This document shows, one piece after another, positions 29,014-34,168 of a stretch of 34,168 nt of DNA. The notes under the pieces are model-generated. The model saw nothing but the letters and a program-made list of their open reading frames with translations. It did no database searches and was not told the DNA's origin. Source of the DNA: a virus; IMG/VR virus record IMGVR_UViG_3300045996_000667, positions 91,546 to 125,713 of that record; one strand, 5' to 3'. How positions within the stretch are numbered: position 1 is the stretch's first letter; each line of letters opens with the position of its first letter. The translations under genes and the position numbers were made by a program.

Positions 29014-29499
29014 ATGGCAAGAACCTACCGTCAGCGTGGAACCAATCAGCAGTATCCCAGCATCGGCGGCATCAACCTCATGAGCTACGCCAAGGCGCAG
29101 GTCATGGACCAGATCACCAGGCTGCAGGCCGAACTCGACGGCCCGCTGCGCAACGTGGAACTGCCGCCGCACTACTCGCCGGTCAACATTCCTGTCCTCA
29201 AGCCGATTCGCTCGGGAGCGGCTCCGGTCGAGCGTCCCGGTCGAGCGAAGCCCCAGATGAGCGCCGCTGCTCGCAAGCGCATCTCCGAGGCTCAGAAGAA
29301 GCGCTGGGCAGCCCGCAACGCTGCTCATGCCGCAGTGGTCAATCAGGCCGCTGGAGGCACGGATGAGGCACAAGCCGCCGAGACAGGCGGCACAGAGGCC
29401 GTAGCCGAGACTGCGGCCCCTGACGCCGCTCCGAAGCGCGGTCGCCAGCGTGGGGCAGCAAAGGGCGCAAAGCGCGGGCGCAAACCCGCTCAGGCCTAA
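29014..29499 (+). CDS. Basic AT-hook-like DNA-binding protein
   Basis: A 161-residue protein with its own promoter, strong ribosome binding site and terminator. Residues 15-50 are helical (IGGINLMSYAKAQVMDQI, RLQAELDG). Residues 85-105 hold the motif KPQMSAAARKRISEAQKKRW, which recurs in bacterial and phage nucleic-acid-binding proteins. The tail is Ala-rich and ends with KRGRQRG and KRGRKP, close to AT-hook cores. The isolated, well-expressed gene suggests a nucleoid or packaging role, or binding of host DNA. Inference from composition. Confidence 0.65.
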   Translation: MARTYRQRGTNQQYPSIGGINLMSYAKAQVMDQITRLQAELDGPLRNVELPPHYSPVNIPVLKPIRSGAAPVERPGRAKPQMSAAARKRISEAQKKRWAARNAAHAAVVNQAAGGTDEAQAAETGGTEAVAETAAPDAAPKRGRQRGAAKGAKRGRKPAQA

Positions 29500-29504
29500 C
29501 AAAC

Positions 29505-29534
29505 AAGGCCGATCATCGCGAGGTGGTCGGCCTT
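29505..29534 (+). terminator. Intrinsic terminator of the AT-hook-like gene
   Basis: AAGGCCGA (29505-29512) pairs perfectly with TCGGCCTT (29527-29534), followed by TACTTTTG. Located 5 bases after the stop codon and just before the next promoter. Confidence 0.85.
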
Positions 29535-29544
29535 TACTTTTGCC

Positions 29545-29573
29545 TTGACACACACAGAAACCTTGTGTATCGT
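29545..29573 (+). promoter_or_regulatory. Strong sigma70-like promoter with dyad operator, copy 6 (NAD operon)
   Basis: TTGACA (29545-29550), 17 bases, then TATCGT (29568-29573). The spacer holds CACACA-GAAAC-CTTGTGTAT (29551-29570), the third promoter-embedded dyad. It drives the operon that ends with the NAD salvage genes and zinc-ribbon proteins. Ribosome binding site AAAGGA precedes ATG 29607. Confidence 0.85.
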
Positions 29574-29606
29574 GTTCGTAGTACCAATTCTGAAAGGATT
29601 CCTTTA

Positions 29607-29792
29607 ATGGAAGACGTCGAACTTGACGTAGTCGTCCGACTGCGTGCAAATCCCAACACCATGATCAGCCCTGACGCCATCGGACAGGTGATTGGAGAGT
29701 CCATCAACGATCTGTACAAGCGCCGCCACGTCGAAGCTGCCGTAATCTGCGAAGAGGTTGACATCGACGGTGAGGCAGTCTGGGTTAGGTAA
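29607..29792 (+). CDS. Small hypothetical protein, first gene of NAD operon
   Basis: A 61-residue protein. ATG 29607 is used because of AAAGGA upstream; the frame is open further 5' but runs through the promoter. It reads EDVELDVVVRLRANPNTM, then DAIGQVIGESINDLYKRR, then a beta end (AAVICEEVDIDGEAVWVR), a small alpha/beta domain. It ends TAATG-coupled. Not recognised. Confidence 0.65.
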   Translation: MEDVELDVVVRLRANPNTMISPDAIGQVIGESINDLYKRRHVEAAVICEEVDIDGEAVWVR

Positions 29793-29953
29793 TGAGCATC
29801 ATCCGCCCTGATCGCATCAGAAACGTCACAAAGCACGATCTGGCAAAAATTGCCAAGCTGCTCACGCTTGTCGAGCACAACGCCGCCGACATCGCCGTCC
29901 AGCTCGAGGCTCGCAAGTACATCGACATGCTGCGAGAGATGTTCGAAGAATGA
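29792..29953 (+). CDS. Small helical protein (53 residues)
   Basis: Starts TAATG-coupled at 29792 and ends ATGA-coupled to the next gene. MSIIRPDRIRNVTKHDLAKI, then AKLLTLVEHNAADIAVQL, then a third helix ending EMFEE. A three-helix mini protein with no known motif. Tight coupling at both ends supports translation. Confidence 0.6.
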   Translation: MSIIRPDRIRNVTKHDLAKIAKLLTLVEHNAADIAVQLEARKYIDMLREMFEE

Positions 29954-30312
29954 TAGGCCTCCTGTTTGTAATACTGCTTGCCCTAGTGTACCTGTCCATC
30001 GTTGCAGATAGGCACACATCGAAGCTTGGCGAGCGAGTCAAAGACGTCGAGGCCACTAACAAGCGCATATTAGAGGCTATCCAACTGCAAGTCGCTCTGA
30101 ACGCTGACACCGAAAAGCGATTCAAGAACGTCGAAGCCAAGGGTGATACGGCGCAGCGCTCCATCTCTAGACTGGCCACCAACGTCAATGATTCCCTGTC
30201 AGTGGCTCAGCACAATGACGCAGAACTGCTAGCAGCTATCAAGCAACTGGCAGAAAAGACAGCTGAGCACTCGCTCCTCCTCATTCCGGAGAAAAAGATT
30301 GGCCATGCTTAA
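29950..30312 (+). CDS. Membrane-anchored coiled-coil protein
   Basis: A 120-residue protein. Residues 2-20 (IGLLFVILLALVYLSIVAD) are a single transmembrane anchor with no cleavage site. The rest is a long helix with heptads (LGERVKDVEATNKRILEAIQ, LLAAIKQLAEKTAEHS). The topology (N-terminal anchor, coiled coil) is like that of i-spanins or small phage membrane proteins, but no o-spanin partner is next to it. Overlaps the NadM start by 8 bases. Function unknown. Confidence 0.7.
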   Translation: MIGLLFVILLALVYLSIVADRHTSKLGERVKDVEATNKRILEAIQLQVALNADTEKRFKNVEAKGDTAQRSISRLATNVNDSLSVAQHNDAELLAAIKQLAEKTAEHSLLLIPEKKIGHA

Positions 30313-31195
30313 CGGCGTAGGCGTGATTATCGCCAGGTTTCAAGTCCCAGAGCTGACGTCGAATCACAAGGCACTGATCAAGCACGTCTCAAGCCGACAC
30401 GACGACGTTCTGGTGCTTCTCGGATGCGGCGCTCCAAGCAAGCGAAACCCGTTGCCGTTCCGTCTCCGCGAACAGATGGTGAACGAGCAGGGTTTAGCCA
30501 TTACCGTGCTGCCCATTCAAGACGGGCCTAGCGACGAGGAGTGGTCCCAGCGTGTCGACGGCATCATCTCAACGATCTACCCGTTTCGGTCTGTCACCAT
30601 CTACGGTGGCCCAGGAAGCTTCATCCCTCACTACAAGGGGCACTTTACGACTGAGGAAGTTGCCAGCTTCGATGGCGAGAGCGGGAATGAACTGCGCCAC
30701 GAAGTCCTCGAAAGCCAAGGCTACGGACAGGACTTCCGCCGTGGCGTGATCTGGTCACAGATGGCGCGCTTTGACAGGGCCTATCCGGTCGTTGACATCG
30801 CTATCTACGACCGTGATGCTGACGCCTTTCTGATGGCGCGCAAGCCTGTCGAAGCCAATACAACAGGGTATCGATTCATAGGAGGGTTCGTTGACCCGCG
30901 TGACTCTAGCCTTGAAGATGCGGCGATCAGAGAGACGAAAGAAGAGACAGGAGCTACGATTTCTGCTCCTACATATATTGGCAGCGTCAGGATCGATGAC
31001 TGGCGCTATCGCGGCTCAGGCGACGGGATTATCTCGTCAGTCTTCCTAGCAGACTTCGTTCCGACGCTTGATCGTGTCAAACCCAACGACGACATCATCA
31101 CGTTGAGGTGGGTTCCTAGGTGCAACCTGACCTATGAGGTCCTGCCGGTGCATGAGGGCGTTGCCAACCTCGTTCTGGAGAAGTTCCGCCGATGA
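30305..31195 (+). CDS. nadM: Bifunctional NMN adenylyltransferase / Nudix hydrolase (NadM-like)
   Basis: A 296-residue protein; ATG 30305 gives the usual start (GVGVIIARFQVPEL). Residues 4-170 are the adenylyltransferase that joins NMN and ATP to NAD+. The expected HxGH site reads T18-S-N-H21, so the first His and the Gly are changed, which could reduce activity. Residues 175-290 are a Nudix domain: FIGGFVDPRDSSLEDAAIRE then ETKEETGA, with the RExxEE core intact. The Nudix part typically cleaves ADP-ribose or related compounds. It is ATGA-coupled to the nicotinamide phosphoribosyltransferase gene; the pair rebuilds NAD+ from nicotinamide. Confidence 0.88.
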   Translation: MLNGVGVIIARFQVPELTSNHKALIKHVSSRHDDVLVLLGCGAPSKRNPLPFRLREQMVNEQGLAITVLPIQDGPSDEEWSQRVDGIISTIYPFRSVTIYGGPGSFIPHYKGHFTTEEVASFDGESGNELRHEVLESQGYGQDFRRGVIWSQMARFDRAYPVVDIAIYDRDADAFLMARKPVEANTTGYRFIGGFVDPRDSSLEDAAIRETKEETGATISAPTYIGSVRIDDWRYRGSGDGIISSVFLADFVPTLDRVKPNDDIITLRWVPRCNLTYEVLPVHEGVANLVLEKFRR

Positions 31196-32589
31196 TGTTC
31201 TCGTTTCCTGAGAAGACGGACAGCTACAAGGTATCGCACTACCGGCAGTACCCGCCTGGGACGACCTGCGTCTACTCGTACTTCGAGTCTCGCGGCGGCG
31301 TTTACCCTGACACGACCTTCTTTGGTCTGCAGGGAATGCTCAAGGACCACTTCGTCGGCCAGGTCCTTACACAGCCTGACATCGATGAGGCCGCTGACCT
31401 GTACGGTGAGCATTTCGGAGATCCTAACCTGTTTAACAGGGCTGGTTTCGAGCACATCGTGAACGACCACGGCGGCCATCTCCCGCTGTCCATCAGGGCC
31501 GTTCCTGAGGGCACGACAGTGCCTGTTAGCAATGTCCTGATGACAGTCGAGAACACCTGTCCGAAGTGCTACTGGCTGACCAACTTCGCAGAGACGCTGC
31601 TCGTCCAGAACTGGTACCCGACGACTGTCGCCACCCAGAGCCGACACCTGAAAAAGCTGATCCACAAGTGGCTGGTCCGCAATGGCACTCCTGAAGAGAT
31701 CGGCTTCAAGCTGCACGACTTCGGATTCCGAGGTGTCTCGAGCGTTGAGAGCGCGGCGATCGGCGGCGCTGCCCACCTTGTCAACTTCCTCGGAACCGAC
31801 ACCGTCGTAGCCCTCCGCTACCTGCGTCGGCGTTACGGCATCCGATGCGCTGGCTTCTCAGTGCCGGCGGCTGAGCACTCGACAATCACGTCTTGGGGCC
31901 GCGAGTTCGAAGCGCAGGCCTGCGACAACATGCTGGTGCAGTACCCGAAGGGCATCGTGGCTGTCGTCTCGGACTCCTATGACGTCTTTAACGCCTGCGA
32001 CAATATCTGGGGTGGCTCCCTCGTTAAGCGCGTCATGGCGAGGCCAGGAGTACTCGTCGTGAGGCCTGACAGCGGAACCCCAGAGGAAGTGGTCAGTCGA
32101 TGCGTCCACAGCTTCTACAACAACCCGCAAGTCGGCGGAACCGTGAATCAAAAGGGTTCCAAGGTGATATCGCCCAAGGTTCGGATCATTCAAGGCGACG
32201 GAGTCGACGGCGGTGCAATCGACGGGATCTACAGCCGCCTGCATTCAGAGGGCTTCTCGTCAGACAACGTCGGTTACGGGATGGGCGGCGCGCTGCTTCA
32301 GAAGCTGGACCGGGACACCCAGAAGTTCGCGTTCAAGTGCAGCCAGGTCGCCGGCCACTTCGGCTCCAGGGACGTCTACAAGGACCCCATCACCGACAGC
32401 GGCAAGCGCTCGAAGCGCGGGCGCCTAGCCCTGCGCAAGGGCATGTTGCATGAAGGCTTCTGGACGGACTCCCAGCAGAACAACCTGCTCAGAGATCGCG
32501 GTTCTGACCAGTTGGTAGAAGTGTTCAGGGATGGCCAGCTGCTAGTCGATGACAGCTTTGACAAGATCCGTGAACGCGCAGCCATCTGA
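31192..32589 (+). CDS. nadV: Nicotinamide phosphoribosyltransferase (NadV)
   Basis: A 465-residue enzyme that makes NMN from nicotinamide and PRPP. Family marks: MFSFPEKTDSYKVSHYRQYP at the start, YFESRGG, LHDFGFRGVSSVESAAIGG, VPAAEHSTITSWG with the phosphorylated-type His 229 (human H247), VVSDSYDVFNACDNIWGG, VVRPDSGTPEEVV for PRPP, and GDGVDGG. All are present and the length is typical, so the enzyme looks active. With the upstream NadM-like gene it forms the two-step NARP2-type pathway known from phages that resist NAD-depleting defence. ATGA overlap couples the two. Confidence 0.95.
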   Translation: MMFSFPEKTDSYKVSHYRQYPPGTTCVYSYFESRGGVYPDTTFFGLQGMLKDHFVGQVLTQPDIDEAADLYGEHFGDPNLFNRAGFEHIVNDHGGHLPLSIRAVPEGTTVPVSNVLMTVENTCPKCYWLTNFAETLLVQNWYPTTVATQSRHLKKLIHKWLVRNGTPEEIGFKLHDFGFRGVSSVESAAIGGAAHLVNFLGTDTVVALRYLRRRYGIRCAGFSVPAAEHSTITSWGREFEAQACDNMLVQYPKGIVAVVSDSYDVFNACDNIWGGSLVKRVMARPGVLVVRPDSGTPEEVVSRCVHSFYNNPQVGGTVNQKGSKVISPKVRIIQGDGVDGGAIDGIYSRLHSEGFSSDNVGYGMGGALLQKLDRDTQKFAFKCSQVAGHFGSRDVYKDPITDSGKRSKRGRLALRKGMLHEGFWTDSQQNNLLRDRGSDQLVEVFRDGQLLVDDSFDKIRERAAI

Positions 32590-32800
32590 CGAGTTCTTTG
32601 CAGCCCTGATACCAGGCCTAGGCTGTTCATACTGCCGCGACACCAAAATCTGGCCATACGCCTCAACAATGACGTCATGGGGCCGCCGATGGGCCTGTTC
32701 AAGATGTCTCCGGACTGTCAGGAACACCAACAATTTTATCAGTCTGGACAACGCTGTCCTTAAGTTTAAAGACGATGCCAAAGCCGGACAATTCGAATAG
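32570..32800 (+). CDS. EFF-type mini zinc-ribbon protein 4
   Basis: A 76-residue protein; start GTG 32570 (or ATG 32549) overlaps the end of nadV. It begins MNAQPSDEFFAALIPGLG, followed by CSYC and later CSRC. The central part is basic and Trp-rich (MTSWGRRWACSRCLRTV). Belongs to the EFF/EFW family. Function unknown. Confidence 0.65.
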   Translation: MNAQPSDEFFAALIPGLGCSYCRDTKIWPYASTMTSWGRRWACSRCLRTVRNTNNFISLDNAVLKFKDDAKAGQFE

Positions 32801-33014
32801 AACCTACCTCGAATGCCCATGCTGTGGGTGCGAGGGAGCTGAGTCAGACGCTGACGGCCTGTTCAACGACGGCCAGGAACTCATCTGCGGATGCCCTGGC
32901 TGGGTGACAGCCGATGGAGACGGCGATGAAAGCTGGGCGTGGATCAATACCGGCGACGAGCCGTGCCAGCAATGCGAGGGCGAGTGTCAGACGAATTCTG
33001 GGACGAACTCCTAA
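32775..33014 (+). CDS. Acidic zinc-ribbon protein without EFF motif
   Basis: A 79-residue protein. Cys pairs: CPCCGC, CGC, CQQCEGEC. It is rich in Asp, Glu and Gly (GAESDADGLFNDGQ, TADGDGDESW). It overlaps both neighbours. It lacks the N-terminal signature of the mini family but sits inside the cluster. Function unknown. Confidence 0.6.
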   Translation: MPKPDNSNRTYLECPCCGCEGAESDADGLFNDGQELICGCPGWVTADGDGDESWAWINTGDEPCQQCEGECQTNSGTNS

Positions 33015-33226
33015 GTCTAAAGATCTGGTGCGCCAGATGTAATAGGCAGACCAAGCACCTTCCAAGCCAGTTACCAACACTCTCGCCATACAGGGATTAC
33101 GAACGGTACGACTGCTCTAACTGCAACTGCACGTGGGTACTGGTAAAAGGTGAAGAGGTTCTGCATCAGAACACGGGCTGGAGACACAGCATCGACTTCG
33201 GGCACGACATCAATTGGGGCGAGTAA
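32984..33226 (+). CDS. EFW-type mini zinc-ribbon protein 5
   Basis: An 80-residue protein starting at GTG 32984 (GAGGG upstream), overlapping the previous gene. It begins VSDEFWDELLSLKIW, then CARC and CSNCNC, then a C-terminal region ending DINWGE. The EFW motif and Cys spacing place it in the mini family. It couples to the peptidase gene as TAATG. Confidence 0.65.
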   Translation: MSDEFWDELLSLKIWCARCNRQTKHLPSQLPTLSPYRDYERYDCSNCNCTWVLVKGEEVLHQNTGWRHSIDFGHDINWGE

Positions 33227-33519
33227 TGAACTGGGACTACCACAAGCAGCGCCTACTGGACGGCAAGACCACGTCATTTCGGCCTAAGGGCAACAGCATG
33301 GCTCCTCGCATCCTGTCCGGCCAGCTCGTCGTCCTCGAGCCTGCGCACGAGACGTACATCGAGGTTGGCGACGTAGTCTTCTGCAAGGTCGGTGGCAACT
33401 TCTATGTCCACCTTGTCAAGGCTATCCAGGATGGCAGGTTCCTCATAGCCAACAACAGAGGCCACATCAACGGCTGGACAAAGGCCGTCTATGGCAAGCT
33501 GAAACTCCTAATGCCATGA
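33226..33519 (+). CDS. Stand-alone S24/S26-type peptidase domain
   Basis: A 97-residue protein; ATG 33226 overlaps the upstream stop as TAATG. It consists of only the peptidase fold shared by LexA, UmuD and signal peptidase I: RPKGNSMAPRI (nucleophile S24), then LVVLEPAHETYIEVGDVVFC, then YVHLVKAI with the candidate general base K65 (41 residues from S24), then FLIANNRGHINGW. No helix-turn-helix or transmembrane segment is attached. Possible roles: cleaving or mimicking a repressor, or an antirepressor. The sequence does not say which. Confidence 0.75.
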   Translation: MNWDYHKQRLLDGKTTSFRPKGNSMAPRILSGQLVVLEPAHETYIEVGDVVFCKVGGNFYVHLVKAIQDGRFLIANNRGHINGWTKAVYGKLKLLMP

Positions 33520-33920
33520 AAGTGCTCTGTTGCGGTAGCAGAAACTGGAGCCTGAGGACGCCTATCCAAAGGGCCCTGTCAAACCTGAAGAACTATGATG
33601 GAGGCGATGATCGTGACCTGTTCTTCCAGTCGCTGGACATCACTCACATCGAGATAGTGCATGGCAACGCTCTCGGCGCTGATTCGCTCTGCGACTACTA
33701 CGCGCGAAAACTAGGCTACCTCGTTCACCGCCACTCGGCAGACTGGAAAAAGCACGGCAAGGCTGCCGGTCCTATCAGGAACCAGGAAATGCTTGATAAG
33801 CATCCTGACATCTGCCTTGTGCTGGCATTCTCTTGGAATCTGTCAGAAAGCAAAGGCACGGCTGACATGGTTCGCAGGGCCACGAAGAAAGGCATCCCTG
33901 TCAAGGTTATCAGTGGCTGA
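33516..33920 (+). CDS. SLOG-fold protein (YspA-like, DUF2493 type)
   Basis: A 134-residue protein of the SLOG superfamily: VLCCGSRNW (7-11), IVHGNALGADSLCDYYARKL (G-x-A-x-G-A-D at 50-56), SADWKKHGKAAGPIRNQEM and SKGTADMVRRATKKGIPV. SLOG domains bind nucleotide-derived ligands, including NAD-related compounds in Thoeris-type systems. Here it stands alone, two genes downstream of the zinc-ribbon cluster after nadV. Ligand sensing or sequestration is a hypothesis. ATGA-coupled at its start. Confidence 0.82.
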   Translation: MKVLCCGSRNWSLRTPIQRALSNLKNYDGGDDRDLFFQSLDITHIEIVHGNALGADSLCDYYARKLGYLVHRHSADWKKHGKAAGPIRNQEMLDKHPDICLVLAFSWNLSESKGTADMVRRATKKGIPVKVISG

Positions 33921-34125
33921 CAACGACGAGTTCTTCTTCAGCCTCATAGAATCAATTGGTGGATGCCAGATAGTGGAAGCATATTGCCCGCGCTGCAAGG
34001 CCATGGGGGATCACGACAAGAAGCTCTACGGAGAGCCTCTTAGGTGTGCATACCTTTGCCGCCGCTGTGGGCTTCTAGAAGACTTGCCAAACTCGAAATT
34101 CCTAACATATGGACAGTTCTACTAG
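33913..34125 (+). CDS. EFF-type mini zinc-ribbon protein 6
   Basis: A 70-residue protein starting at GTG 33913, overlapping the SLOG stop by 8 bases. It begins MADNDEFFFSLIESIGG, followed by CPRC and CAYLCRRC. It belongs to the mini family. Overlaps the next gene at its C-terminus. Confidence 0.65.
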   Translation: MADNDEFFFSLIESIGGCQIVEAYCPRCKAMGDHDKKLYGEPLRCAYLCRRCGLLEDLPNSKFLTYGQFY

Positions 34126-34168
34126 TTCCGAGGAATTCTTCGGCGCATTGGCGATTAGGCTGAACGTC
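34109..34168 (+). CDS. EFF-type mini zinc-ribbon protein 7, partial
   Basis: ATG 34109 opens inside the previous gene and the frame runs off the window after 20 codons. It reads MDSSTSSEEFFGALAIRLNV. The EEFFGAL signature matches the family start, so the cluster continues beyond the window. The Cys pairs are not yet visible. Confidence 0.55.
   Translation, partial: MDSSTSSEEFFGALAIRLNV

Noticed and set aside
1-34168. CRISPR array, insertion sequence, integrase or attachment site
   Set aside because: No regularly spaced identical repeats, no transposase or recombinase motifs and no candidate att core next to the tRNAs were seen.

Overview
This window is part of a tailed double-stranded DNA bacteriophage (Caudoviricetes). 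The capsid protein resembles the N4-gp56 family. GC is fairly high, and genes are short and tightly packed, with many ATGA or TAATG stop/start overlaps and AAGGAG-type ribosome binding sites, so the host is a bacterium with a canonical anti-Shine-Dalgarno sequence. The host genus cannot be read from the sequence. No integrase, lysis gene, DNA polymerase or tape measure gene is visible. The tail operon runs off the left edge.

Layout. (1) 1-8965, minus strand: the virion assembly module, read right to left as putative small terminase, a lipoprotein metallopeptidase, two small genes, large terminase, portal, scaffold, major capsid protein, a small protein, head-tail connector proteins and the start of a probable tail tube gene. 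(2) 8973-9605, minus strand: three tRNAs (an initiator-type fMet, Asn and Gly) with an HNH endonuclease gene between them that is broken by one base. (3) 9791-10500: an XRE-type repressor (minus strand) with a clear terminator and promoter, next to the intergenic region where transcription diverges. (4) 10501-14612, plus strand: a DNA metabolism operon with a RusA-like resolvase, Dam-like DNA adenine methyltransferase, beta sliding clamp, dUTPase and small proteins. (5) 14690-21997, minus strand: tail fibre or other exposed virion proteins, including a 964-residue repeat protein and a beta-helix-like protein with a Sec signal peptide. (6) 22144-34168, plus strand: accessory and nucleotide metabolism genes. 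These are a nucleotidyltransferase, a B12-dependent ribonucleotide reductase, an XF1762-like protein, a DHH phosphoesterase, a cREC-like receiver domain protein, an AT-hook-like protein, a two-gene NAD salvage route (NMN adenylyltransferase/Nudix plus nicotinamide phosphoribosyltransferase), a stand-alone S24/S26-type peptidase domain, a SLOG-fold protein and many tiny zinc-ribbon proteins.

How it works together. Dut, NrdJ, the clamp, RusA and the methyltransferase serve DNA replication and precursor supply. NadV plus NadM can rebuild NAD+ from nicotinamide and match the layout of phage NAD+ reconstitution pathway 2 (NARP2), which counters NAD-depleting defences. SLOG, Nudix and cREC-like genes nearby may belong to the same nucleotide chemistry, but that is inference.

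The least expected signals are at DNA level. Six copies of an imperfect dyad, YACACR-N5-CKWGTGTAT, lie in intergenic gaps, all in the same orientation. Three of them form the spacer of strong sigma70-like promoters; three lie upstream of virion genes with no recognisable promoter. This looks like an operator or 'stoperator' network. A separate 15-bp palindrome, TTGCACANTGTGCAA, occurs five times in exact or near-exact form. A third surprise is a family of at least seven mini zinc-ribbon proteins sharing an N-terminal (D/E)-F-(F/W) signature.
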